This document shows positions 1 through 10,803 of a stretch of 44,045 bases of DNA, in pieces. Source of the DNA: Antrodiella citrinella (Eukaryota; Basidiomycota; Agaricomycetes; Polyporales; Steccherinaceae). The notes beneath the pieces were generated by a model, which searched no databases, was not told the origin of the DNA, and saw nothing but the letters and a program-made list of their open reading frames with translations. Within the stretch, counting starts at the first letter, position 1. Every line of letters starts with the position of its first letter. Location: positions 1-44,045 of the forward strand of contig SGPM01000234.1 in the NCBI GenBank assembly GCA_004802725.1, read 5' to 3'. The position numbers and the translations under genes are program-made.

Positions 1-901
1 TAACTCGAGGTGTGTTCTCTGGCTCTGCTGTCACCTCTTCGAATTCAATTCAACGTTCAACACGGCCTTATCTCTGTATCTCTATTTGCCGCCGTCCGCG
101 TCAACACTAGTCGTCCCAGGGCTTACTACTACCGGGGCCAACGATAGTCTTAGGTGGACGGAGGGCGTTCTAGGGCGGGACGGGACAGCACGCACTGCGC
201 ACGTACCCCCGAGGATTGCTCGGATGATGACGAGTGTGACAGGTCTTAGGAGGTTTCGTTTGAAATTGTCTTCTGCTGATTTTCTTTGCTTTTTGTGACA
301 GGTACCGACGTACCGTTATGGTGTATTGGGTGGTGGGGGCTAGAGAGGATCGAATGTTTCCGCGGACGAAGTTGGAGTTGGTCACGAAACGTTGAACGTG
401 TCGATACCACGTCAGCGTGAACGCCGTCTTGGACTCGAATTCGCATGCCGACGCGACGTAGGACGATCCTCTTCGGAATTGTGGGCAAAGGCGGAAAGTG
501 CGCCGCGTCAACACGTCGACGCGTGATTTCGAGGGGACGGCGATTCGTCCCATGGCATCCAATCCTCAAGGTGGTACGCAAACACACCGACATCGACGAG
601 AGGACGATCTCCCCTCCGGCAAAGGCGAAGCCAAAGCTCGCCACGTAAACGCATTGTCATGCACACAAGTTCAACGGCGCGTCACCACTTTCAGCAGTCC
701 AAGTGGCCAGTCCCATATCTTGGACGGGGAACCGGAAAGAACGGGGGTCAGTTCCTCGTCCCGGCAACCCGTACCTCGTACCTTTCAAGTGTGTACGCGC
801 AAATGTCGGGCGGGCGTCGGGAGTTGAGAAGTGATGGTATCATGGAAGGTCATGGAAGGCGGGTTCAGTGGTTGGAGGTGCCAGTTTGGTGCGTCGTAGC
901 C

Positions 902-921
902 GTCTCTCTCTCTCTCTCTCT
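902..921. repeat. (TC)n microsatellite
   Basis: An almost uninterrupted TC dinucleotide tract lies in non-coding sequence. No gene depends on it. Confidence 0.85.
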
Positions 922-1330
922 GTGTCCTATCAGCGTTCTGACGCTCCCTATAGACCGTTTCATGCCACACTGATAGATGCAATGCACTTCCCAGAGGACC
1001 AACAACCTCCGACTCCGCAGGACCCGCACATCCCCTTCGGACGACTCGTCCCGTTCACTTCTCCTTGAGACAATCAAATAAGAAACCAATGCGGGGGAGC
1101 CGCCCTCGTCCGTTTTCTGAAAGGAGTATAAAGTACAGGGGGGGACGATCTCCTCTCTTTGGTCTTTGGACTCGCGTTCTCTGGGCGACGGACGACGGAC
1201 GACCCACTGCCGTCCCCGCGTCTCCGTTAGGGTTGGGGAGCCTGAGGAAGATCTGGGGATTTGCGGTGACGAGATACGGGAGATTACGCGGGGTGGGAGG
1301 TGTTGGGGATTTGTATAGGTGAGCATTGCG

Positions 1331-1331
<1 letters not shown>

Positions 1332-1366
<35 letters not shown>

Positions 1367-1367
1367 G
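1332..1367. repeat. (TTG)12 microsatellite
   Basis: Twelve perfect TTG units in non-coding sequence. Read on the minus strand it would be poly-Asn or poly-Gln, which makes spurious open frames there look longer than chance. I see no gene around it. Confidence 0.95.
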
Positions 1368-1624
1368 CTATTCAGTCGATGTGCGTCGTGTCCCGTGCTC
1401 TCCTCTCTTTGAAATTTCAGGACGGTGCGTAGAGTGCGATGGGTCGCGCCTCCGTTGTGCATATGTACTAGTCTCTGCAATGGGATGAAGGTTTTCGTTC
1501 GCTTCTCCGCGAAGCGGATGTAGCGGGACAAGCAGGCACGTCTTTCCCAACACGGGAGGATGGCACAGACGGTGGCCGACAACAACCACCCTCGATTTTT
1601 CTATCCAACCAGAGCAAGCCCACC

Positions 1625-1640
1625 ATCATGAATTCATGAT
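1625..1640. repeat. 16-bp perfect palindrome
   Basis: ATCATGAATTCATGAT is identical to its reverse complement, without a spacer. It may be a dimeric-factor binding site or chance. No adjacent gene suggests a role. Confidence 0.6.
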
Positions 1641-4600
1641 CGAACCCAAGTCGCGGTTCGCAGTTTATTCAACCGAACCACCCATCAGTTCTTGCATTTC
1701 TCGCTCCCCCCCTATACGTTGACGGTTGTTCTCATCTGTTAACTTTGCTTTTGGCGGAGGGAAACCAGGGAACCGATGCCGAGGGGGTGCACTACCGGGA
1801 ACCTATCGCGGATTGCGATACGGGAATCCGAGCGAAGGTCATCAAGTTCTCTGGCATCCACCGATAAGATACTCCACAACCACAACCAACACCACTTCGG
1901 ATTCGGATTCGGGCGCGGTATGTTTTGTTTTGTTCTATTTTATTTCCATTGGCCAGCCTGTCAATCTGACTTTATCACAAGCAAATCGCAACAGCCAACG
2001 GGGGTGGTGTATCCTCGGAAGTTGGAATAGTGGTCCCTCGCGACTCAAAGAGGCTCGTTGACATTAAGCAATAAGCGACAAGCCTCCGGTTCGCTGGGTC
2101 TGCCGTACCTCCCTCGGACGTTTTTGTGTTCGGGAAGTTGCGAGCGTGCGGGTCGGCGGGGACGACGCGTGCTCCATATCATGGACGTTGTTATCCGGAA
2201 TCCGAGCTGTGAGGTGTGGGTTGTTGGTTGTGGTGGTCGAATCGGATGTGGGTGATCCGGATGGGGGAGATGTGGTTGTGATGTGTGCCCGCCGAGGGCG
2301 ACACGCGCGATGATACCGCCGTGGTTCGTTCGGTCTACATACCTGGATTCAAGCATCGGTGGTATCCGAGGCTAGTGAACACTCCAAGGTGAACACATTG
2401 TTTAGGATCGGATCTCATGATCAGTAGACTCACTTACACGTCCCCTTGATCTTACAGCCTACGAAGAGGCACTTACAGCCAAGGAGGAAAGTCAATTGCT
2501 TCAAACCGTCCACAGCAGTCCCACACGGCCTCGTGATTGATTGGTCTTTCCCTGCATACCGCGCGCCCATCCAATAGACACGTTCAGAGTCTCCACAAAT
2601 CTCTGCCTCAACAACCCAATGGGCACACCAACGCTGATCTTTGGCCGCGCGAAGATATAAAAGGAAGATCATCGTGGGCCATGCGAGCGACTATCCCTTC
2701 AGGCAATCACAAACCATCCTAGCTTTCATTCTTCTCGCCGCCGGAGACCAGCGAGAACAGCAGAAGATCATGAAAATAAAGATGCCAGCTACTATGTGCA
2801 TAGCTGCCCCGCGTATCCGGGCCCACGTTTGATACCAGGAGTGGTAATATGAAGTTGCGGTTCGGGAAACAAGGAGACCGTCGGTGCTGCGAGCTCAGGT
2901 ACGTACTTGTTATTGGGATGGCTGCTTGGAGTATTGTTGTTGAAATTTGGTGCTGCTAGATACGGATATGGGCTGGTACCATCTCGCGACATTTAGAAGA
3001 ATGAAGACGCGTTCTGAGTTGAGGATGAGACTGACTGGCAGTGGTGTACACGCAGAGTTTTTCTTGCTTTCTTCCGGAGGATGAATCAGATTTCCTGAAC
3101 GACTAGGTTGGTGTGTGAGTCAATTAGTTACGGCTATCGTGTCCGCGCTCAGGGTTATCGTTCTTGTGGGTCAACGCACAGGCTCATCTCGTTGGGAGCG
3201 ATAGTCATTGTGACAATGACTGGCAGAATGTTGAAGTCATGGACCCGACCCGTTCGCGACGTCACTATCTCTCTGAAAACAGCAGTGAGTCTGTCACTTT
3301 CGTCCAACGTCGGGCTATCTTATCAACAACTCGACTCATAGCCAACGTTGACATTTGAAATTCAAATGGGCGATAGACAGCCTCTATGGGTCTCAGCCAA
3401 TGAACACAGAAGCCCTGGAAGCTCCGCGTTGTTTCCCCTGCACCTTGACATTGATCTATTGATCTTCTCCAGCCCGCAGTTCACATCGCTCCCTACAAAG
3501 CCCTCTTCTACGTATGATGCCCGTGGGGCAGACAAGCACTGATCGAAAGATCCAGGTCAAGTTGACTTCCCCGTCGTCGTGATTGGAAGTGTCATGGGCC
3601 GATCCGCCACCGTTCGCATTTCCCTGCGACCGACAGGTGTTTGACGGTTACCGTGCGGCTTGTAACTCCTTATCTGCAGCGTGAAGGTTGTTATCACGTT
3701 TTCGAAGAACATTTGAATGACGCTTACTTCTCTGACGGAATAGTGACAGAATTCGTGCGTTCAAGTTCCACGCGAGCTTGGTGCTTTTACGAGTCCGTCT
3801 TGCGTATCACTTTCACAGCCTGAGGGCACCGTCACACTATGTCTGCATCATGATCATACCACCTGTTACTAACGTCAACGAGCGTATCGCTGTTGCTCTA
3901 TTCAATACGCCATTTACTTCTGAAAGGTTCGTCTATGTAGCGTCGACGCGTCGGGATGCGAGACCCTCAGGAGAACTAAGTCCCGATACTAGATGAGATG
4001 TGTAGCCAGTTGGAGATAATACTATTGTCATTTCATGGCTCGTCCATACAACATACTCAATGTTCCTCAAACTGGTAGACAACGTCAAAGTACATTCGTA
4101 AAAATGACGGATCATCATGGAAAAGCTACACTCAAACATGTTGTGCCAATCCCTTTGTCAGACCGCTGCACTGACAGTCGAGCGAGTAATGGTGTCATGT
4201 CGGCAGTCCCTGCGGTTCTTGAGAGCCAAGTCTCGCGACAGCAGATACACAGGTTCCATACTAATCCCCGTTAACCTGGTAGAAGTTCGATTGATATATA
4301 AGTCGTTTGGACCTGGAATATCGACAGAATGCCTGGGTGAGAAATATTGTCCATTATGCAGTAAGGGAGTCGCGAAAACGACTGACTCGGTTTGTATGTG
4401 TTTCACGACATCTTCCTTCCACCCGGAGCGTTGGTGAAGAAGATCCCCGCCGGCGATGCGTACATGATACCTGCAGCTTCTGATGCATTTCGTAGCTTCA
4501 GGCTCAAAGGGAATCATGGTGCATATATTACGACAACCATACGAAGCTAGTGGCCTGACAAGTCAATTTCTGCATCATAATCAAAAGACAGACGCAGACG

Positions 4601-5145
4601 ATATGTACGATCTATGACGACTGCAACACGTACTATTGATTGACGGTCACCGAGAGGTAAAGAAGCCATCCATGGAACAGCAGGGCTGACCGCGATTGTT
4701 GCTGCGGTAAATCAGGGCAATTGTGCGTCCGAATAAGCTCTGTGGGAAGGTACTGTAAGTTAGCAAGCTTGTCAGGAAATGTGACGTTGTAATATGTCTC
4801 AATGGTCTTTTTCGAATTTACGTGGCATCAGAGGCTCCTGAGTGAAGGCACCCACGTCATAAAGACCAATGAGCGACACACAGCCCCCAGACATCCTCGG
4901 AGTCGAGTCTTGCGGATGTTGAAAATCAGAAAGGAAGAATGCATTGAAGAATGAACACTTGTCCTCGACGTGATTCCGATGCACATAAATCGCGCCATGA
5001 AGATGTTGATACGCAAGCAGATTTATACGCAGCCTCAACTTTCGACAACATCATGTCAGAACTTGATAGAGTCTTCAGCCTGTAGTAGTCGACGTTCAAG
5101 AAGTCTAGGCATCGATATTGGACCATTCAGCATAAAAGTAAGAAC

Positions 5146-5868
5146 TTAATGTAATGTCCGTACCTCAAAACCCACACGCTGCCATAGGTCGGCAGAGGGT
5201 GTTGCACTATACGTAGGGACAGCGCGCACGAAGCGGCGAACGCGAGCCTCTGCCATTTTTATGAAATCGGTAGAAAGCCAATTCACGAGGCTCTTGTGCT
5301 CTCCCCGACTCTGAGCAATCCTCAACAGCTTCCCGATGTCTGCTATATCCACCCATTGCTTGTCCTGATAGTCCCATCTAACAGACTCTCGATGGTGCTC
5401 CCACGCTTGGAGTTTGAGGAGGAGGAGCGGCATGAATGGCATGACGGGAAGTTCATTGGTGCGAACAACGCGAGTGGGCGGAATGTCGGGGATGTGAAGG
5501 ATTCCCGGAATGAGGATATCCACCTTACAACTCCCAAACAGAACGGATTGGTAGTATAGCAACTTGTACGTGGCACCTCTCTTCCGCGATGGGCGCAACA
5601 CGAACTTGGTTGAGCGTGCACTTAGCATGTGCTTGAGCTGTTCGGTGTCGTAGCTCCTTGTCAACACGACAAGGTCAACATCCTGCCTCAAAGTCAGTAA
5701 CTCGCCTCTCTGACGCCTGATCGATGAAACAACACTCACGTTTGGTGTCCTATCGACCCCGAACAATGCGCATCCGGTCCCTCCACATAGGCACGACGTG
5801 AGTCCCAAGTCTGCAAAATTGGCGGCAGCTTCGCGTGAAGCCTCATAAACTAGATCGAGAGTGGGCAT
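5146..5868 (-). CDS. Nucleotidyltransferase-fold protein, agaricomycete family
   Basis: Two exons (5868-5740, 5682-5146) joined by a 57-nt phase-0 GTGAGT...CAG intron give 221 residues. The intron is itself open in frame, so it is easily mistaken for coding sequence. Removing it brings GG (about residues 30-31, in CGGTGCALFG) to thirteen residues before DVDLVVL. This is the hG[GS]x(9-13)Dh[DE]h signature of the nucleotidyltransferase superfamily, with two metal-binding aspartates. The rest looks like the small single-domain family common in mushroom genomes, whose substrate is unknown. I chose the ATG at 5868 because it opens the first family-like helix; an in-frame ATG at 6033 would add an unconvincing leader. 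The GAG|GTACGG near the stop could be another splice donor, so the C-terminus is less certain. Confidence 0.75.
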   Translation of the reverse strand: MPTLDLVYEASREAAANFADLGLTSCLCGGTGCALFGVDRTPNVSVVSSIRRQRGELLTLRQDVDLVVLTRSYDTEQLKHMLSARSTKFVLRPSRKRGATYKLLYYQSVLFGSCKVDILIPGILHIPDIPPTRVVRTNELPVMPFMPLLLLKLQAWEHHRESVRWDYQDKQWVDIADIGKLLRIAQSRGEHKSLVNWLSTDFIKMAEARVRRFVRAVPTYSATPSADLWQRVGFEVRTLH

Positions 5869-6445
5869 GGTGATGACCTGGCTAGGAGGACAGTGCTCAA
5901 GGACACTAAGTTTGAAGCTGAGAGGTCGGCCTCTCGGTGTCAATGCATGGCAGAGAAGCACTAGAGAAGCTCTACGGAAGAACCAGTTAGCCATTGCATT
6001 GTTCAGTGCCAAAAAGGTAAGCCGTTCGCCCAACTATCCCGAAAGAAATAGGTACCGAAGTAAGCAGGGAAGTCTGAGATGAATGTGACAAGGAATTCAC
6101 GGCCGGGCACTGGTCAAGACTCAATTCTCCAAGCGCGCAGCACACCAAAGCTGGTCCAGGTCCGCAAATTGAAAATCGTTACATGACATTCAAGTATAGC
6201 AGTCCAGTAACGTTCCTGTCAAGCTTCAAGGTTTATCACTGCAATATTCCACTCGATGATGATATTGTTTGTACTCACAGAGGGTAATAACAATGCGCTC
6301 ATGTGGTAGGTTGTCCGACGTTGGACTTGAAGCTTGAAGCTTGAAGCTTGAAGTTGAAGTAAGTGACTCACAATTGAGATTTTCTGGATCAATGCGAAAC
6401 AATAGAGTGTTGCTCAATCCACTGCATAGTAACAAGTTGTCAAGA
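5869..6445. other. Intergenic, contains a 7-bp tandem repeat
   Basis: This lies between the nucleotidyltransferase gene and the 3' end of the broken F-box gene. It presumably holds the promoter of the former. No gene or clear TATA element was seen, only the TTGAAGC repeat at 6327-6359. Confidence 0.5.
6327..6359. repeat. Tandem TTGAAGC repeat
   Basis: Three perfect TTGAAGC units are followed by two TTGAAG units that have lost the last base. The tract lies about 90 bp downstream of the F-box pseudogene stop, outside any coding exon. Confidence 0.9.
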
Positions 6446-8057
6446 CTACATAATATTCAACACGCCCCGCTCATGCAGACCCTTAAACGTCTCCGCGAGC
6501 GACGTCTTCGCCTCGTCAGGTAGCGTTCGGCCAGGACCTTCTCGTCGAATGTCAACAGTCAATGATGCGGACCGCTGACTCGTGCCACGAGAACGAGATT
6601 GCTCCAACCGTCTGTCCGCCAAACCGCACAGAGCGGAGTCCAATCTTCCCAATACCTCTCTTCCGAGCCACAAAAGCATGACATTGTGTTGAAGCTTATA
6701 GTCCCAGCACTTGTTGGTAAATATGAGTGTGACGAGTAGGCGAAGACGCGGTGAGTAAGGGGAGTAAGATCTTTGTGATGCGTTCCCATCCACGGTGGTC
6801 GAAGACATGAAATGAGTCGGCGTACACCGAGACATCGCATGTCACAGACCGGATGTTCGTGCAGAGACCGACGCCGGATCGTTCGTTTACATCGTCTGTA
6901 TGAGGAAAGCAAGGTCAGATCAGCCATCTGAAAGCCGCAACATGCATTGACTCACTAAAAGGTCGTTTCAAGGTGAGATGCTGCAGGTGTGACACGACGT
7001 AAGGTATTACGACACCGATGCATGTTTCGTGACACTTTTGAAAGGACAAGCTCGAGGGTCTTAGCGTGTCCGAGAGGAAAAGCTTGTCGCAGAATGTGCG
7101 GGAAAACTGGACGTTTTTCAGGAAAGGCGTGTAACACAGAGGGATTGCAATCCCGGAGGTGGTGCATCGACCTTTATGTCATTCAGCACGATGTTGTTCA
7201 ATGACAGACGGTCAACGCCTCCAAATACCGACAGAAGCGCCATGACGCGGTCAGAAGGGTTGGAGAGCAACTTGGTCCCAGGTATTCTGACCGACATATC
7301 TATCCTCAGATATCGGAGCATAGGGGGATCCAGTGGAATTTGAAAAGAACCAACGCCATCGAGAACCTCCAATGCATTAAGAGCAACGTCGTAAAGCCGG
7401 ACGTCATTCAGACTCGGTAGGAAGGCTCTACTGAGTAGTCGAGCCAAAAGCTCGCGAGGAGGGTCCGCGGGAGGAGAAGGTTCATGACGGGGGTCATAAT
7501 TGTCGAATAGTTGATCGAGTATCAAGGCGCGCACGCATCTGCGTATGGAAGCATTACTTGCGAGGAAATCAACGAACGACTGCAGTGTTTTGCCCCTGTC
7601 GCTTTCTGCAACCCTGCGTCAAACATCCATCTCCATGCAAAGCACAACGTACCTGAACATGGAAAATCGACTTCAGGAGATACGAAAGATAGTCGTATGT
7701 CTTGGAAGAGGTACGGGAGTGCAACCTGACGCCACAGGCGCGATACAGAGGCACAGCCTACGATATCGTGCGGCTTAGAAGACTCGCTCCAGCGTGCAAG
7801 TGATTCCACGCCGGAAAGATATTCTGTACCGTGGTCGAAACTCTCCCTCCATGCGCCATATCTTCGTCCTCGTCTGAATAAATCGGCTATTCCAATCTCG
7901 GAGCGCTCCTCGAAGGCATCTGTGGAAGAGACGACACCACCAGCATTCCCACACAAGGGTTTGGGAGGCCTAATATAAGCCTGATATAAGCCAGTATCTC
8001 GGCAATTATCTCGAAAGGCAAGCTTCCAGGAGAGCACATCGGATCGAGCACGTTCAT
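6446..8057 (-). pseudogene. F-box/LRR protein, disrupted paralogue of the gene at 18661-20316
   Basis: The start (CCTCAATGAA context at 8057), the F-box (SLPFEIIAEILAYI), the ASVSRLWRQVALPYLF segment and both introns (7606-7652, phase 1; about 6888-6947, phase 1) match the intact paralogue downstream. The reading frame is broken three times. An 11-bp tandem duplication at 7969-7990 sits inside the F-box helix. A net one-base shift occurs near 7118-7130, where the frame reads SLCVT then a stop, while the homologous VQFSRTFCDKL continues in another frame. A further shift near 6730-6745 separates LLTASSP from LVTLIF. The last exon ends at the TAG at 6446. F-box proteins recruit substrates to SCF ubiquitin ligases; this copy should yield only a truncated F-box. 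Sequencing error could explain one break, hardly three. Confidence 0.75.
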
Positions 8058-8897
8058 TGAGGTGGTGAACTGCAGAATTTGAAGTATTACAATTAGCGTG
8101 GATATAGACTGTGCATTGAGAGTAGCAGTGGATATGAGAATCCAGACCACCAAAGTGTTACAGGTGAAGTTGTAAGCAAAAGATAGAGGCGGAGGCGAGT
8201 GCTCACCGCACAAGCGCCCGTCAGAACAGGGCATGACGTGTGAGACATGACTTGTCAAAGCCGTTCCAAATAGCCAGGACGTACTTACGCTGATATTTCC
8301 GTCGTCTGAGCAAAAGCATCACCGCAACTGACCCGGTATGAGTCTTCAAGTTCTATTCACGGCTGGGTATGTCCTGCTCGTCCGAACCTGAGGTGGAATC
8401 CGTCCGTATACCTATCAAAAAGAATACCTCGGAGCGATCCGACGACTGCGGTCTATAAAATCCAGCGCACAGCTCATAACGTCTCACCGTAGCATGAACA
8501 ACGCGTAGAAAGCTCCCTGCAAATAGACTGGGAAAGAAGCTAATCTGCAAGGCAGTCTGTGCTTACCTTTGGATTCCATCGTATACACGGCTTGATGAGG
8601 GCCTTAGTCTGGGTCATGCGGAGATATAGAATGACAGAGAGCGGTATTCAAGGCAGTGATTCGAAGCGGAAGCTGTACTTGACAGACAGGCCGCCAGAGG
8701 AAGTTCATGATCAGGCGATGAAGGTGTGCAATGACCGCACGGCAGTATCGGCAAACGCCGCCGCATCATAACGTAAATGACCCTGCTTAAGAAGGCAACG
8801 AACGTTCAAACCGTACAGCTTGGTTACAGCACATCCACTCTCATATAAATACCTCTTCCGCTCCTTTCTTCTCCTTCATTGAACCCCCCATCATACC
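8058..8897. other. Intergenic between F-box pseudogene and UAP1
   Basis: This is the divergent spacer between the broken F-box gene and UAP1. I find no supported gene. The right end carries the UAP1 core promoter (TATAAATA at 8844). Minus-strand frames continue open upstream of 8057 to about 8258 but look like untranslated leader. Confidence 0.5.
8844..8851 (+). promoter_or_regulatory. TATA box of UAP1
   Basis: TATAAATA lies 47 bp before the UAP1 ATG and is followed by a pyrimidine-rich stretch ending in a CCATCATACCATG start context. Spacing and composition fit a fungal core promoter. No factor sites could be assigned. Confidence 0.6.
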
Positions 8898-10437
8898 ATG
8901 TCTTACGATTCAGTTCTCAAGCGGTATCAGGCTGCCGGCCAAGACCATCTTTTGCACTTTTGGCCCAAACTCTCCGAAGCAGAGCGCGAATCCCTGCTCG
9001 CCCAGTTATCCGCAATCGACATCGAGCGCGTCAACCGGGTATACAAGAACTCCGTAGGATCAGAGAAGAAGGAGGCAGAGTCAGTAGGAAAGGATATCAT
9101 CGAGCCTCTGCCTGAAGATGCTACGGATTCGGTCATCGGGGACTGCAAGCACGAGAAGGAGTGGAGAGAGGCAGGATTGCAGTCCATCGCAAGGGGAGAG
9201 CTAGGCGTTCTGCTGATGGCGGGGGGACAGGGGACACGGTTGGGCAGCACGTCGCCAAAGGGATGCTATGACATTGGACTTGCATCGCACAAGACGCTGC
9301 TTCAGTATCAGGCGGAACGTATCCGCCGTCTCCAGACCGTCGCGGAGCAGGCCACTGGCAAGTCAGAAGGCTCAGTTGTCATCCCATGGTATGTTATGAC
9401 GAGTGGGCCAACACGACCTGAGACAGAGGCTTTCTTCAAGAAGAATGCGTTCTTCGGATTGGACCCCGCAAACGTCATCTTCTTTGAGCAAGGTACTGTT
9501 AGTTTCTCATTACGTGGTTTACTGTCAGCAATTGACTGTTGTTTTATTCACAGGCACTCTGCCATGTCTCACCATGGACGGCAAAGTCATTCTGGAAACT
9601 CCTGCTCGTGTTGCGGTCGCGCCTGACGGCAACGGTGGCCTATATGCTGCCCTCCGTCGACCAATCTCCCCTACCGACCCTCGCACTGTCCTCTCCGATC
9701 TCAAATCCCGCAACATCCGCTACGTGCACAGTTACTGTGTCGACAACTGTCTCGTCCGTGTTGCCGATCCTGTCTTCCTAGGCTACTGCCTCCACAAACA
9801 AGCCGACTGCGCCGCCAAGGTAGTCCGCAAACTGTTCCCCACTGAATCCGTTGGTGTCGTCGCGCGCCGCGGCGACAAGTTCAGCGTCGTCGAGTACTCC
9901 GAGATCTCGAAAGAGCAGGCAGAGAGGAAAGACCCCAAGACGGGCGAGCTCGCGTTCCGCGCGGGCAACATCGTCTACCACTTCTACACCACGCCGTTCC
10001 TGAACGAGGTCGAGTCGTTCGAGACGGAGCTCGCGTTCCACATTGCCCGCAAGAAAATCCCCTATGTCGACATGACGTCCGGCGAGCTGGTCAAACCTTC
10101 GAAGCCCAACGGCATGAAGCTTGAGCTGTTCGTGTTCGACGTGTTCCCCTTCACCAAGCAGTTTGCCGTGCTGGAGGTCGAGCGGAAGGAAGAGTTCAGT
10201 CCGCTCAAGAACGCACCTGGGACGGGTGCCGACGATCCCGACACCAGCAGGCGCGACCTCCTCGCTCAGCACAAACGTTACTTGGAGCGCGCGGGCGCAA
10301 CGGTCGCTGAACGCGTCGAGATTGAGATCTCGCCGCTTGTGAGCTTCGCCGGTGAGGGGTTAGAGTACGTCAAGGGCAAGGCTTTCACGAAGTCTGGGTC
10401 GATCAGCGCTCTGGAGGAGTTCGACGCCTTGGTATGA
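8898..10437 (+). CDS. UAP1: UDP-N-acetylglucosamine pyrophosphorylase
   Basis: The enzyme makes UDP-GlcNAc from UTP and GlcNAc-1-phosphate in the cytosol. UDP-GlcNAc feeds chitin, N-glycans and GPI anchors. Two exons (8898-9492, 9554-10437) around a 61-nt phase-1 intron give 492 residues, the usual family length. The nucleotide-binding signature LLMAGGQGTRLG followed by PKG is at about residues 105-122. Further family blocks include VMTSGPTRPETEAFF, the IFFEQGTLPC segment rebuilt exactly across the intron, RPISPTDPRT, VDNCLVRVADPVFLGYC and PNGMKLELFVFDVFPF. It stands alone behind a TATA box, with the taxilin gene convergent downstream. Nothing unusual is seen apart from a strongly GC-rich second exon that produces a long antisense open frame. 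Confidence 0.97.
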
Positions 10438-10803
10438 AATTCTTTTCTTTCGTAGAAGCTGTGGTTCTTCTGGACTTTTTTTCTTGTTGCACGTCAGTCA
10501 ACGGACAGAGGTTTCTTCTTTACCTTCGTAGCTTCCATGTTCGTCACGGTTACCCTTTCTCCCAAGGACTCGCAGATACATCTTAAAGTAAATAGAAACA
10601 TCAGTGTAATTCTGGATCGTCTAAATCATAGACGTCTCATGTTCGTCATAGTCTTGGTGTCGATCTTGAGTGACGCATACATTCCTCACCTGGAAATGTG
10701 TTCACTCGTGCCACTACGACGGGGGAATAGGTGCGTGGAAGGAGGCAATACGATGGTAAAGAGTTATCCTGGACGTACAACCTTGTCGTGACTACAGGTA
10801 TCG
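10438..10803. other. Convergent 3' intergenic region
   Basis: This is the 366-bp spacer between the stop codons of UAP1 and the taxilin gene. It presumably holds both 3' UTRs. T-rich sequence follows the UAP1 stop. No gene seen. Confidence 0.5.

Larger units (their letters stand above)
1..5145. other. Gene-poor left end, no supported gene
   Basis: I find no convincing coding region in these 5.1 kb on either strand. Open frames are short, overlap one another in several frames, lack recognisable domains and do not join across plausible GT-AG introns. What is visible is a (TC)n tract near 902-921, a (TTG)12 tract at 1332-1367 and a 16-bp perfect palindrome at 1625-1640. The stretch could be an extended intergenic region, non-coding transcripts, or decayed mobile-element sequence, but I see no terminal repeats, transposase motifs or reverse transcriptase motifs to support the last. 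Confidence 0.6.

Noticed and set aside
4158..4517. 119-codon minus-strand frame in the left region
   Set aside because: No recognisable domain, no partner exon, and overlapping frames of similar length occur on the other strand.
9778..10272. 164-codon open frame antisense to UAP1
   Set aside because: It lies wholly opposite a well-conserved UAP1 exon with strong GC bias at third positions, which removes stops on the other strand. No domain is seen.
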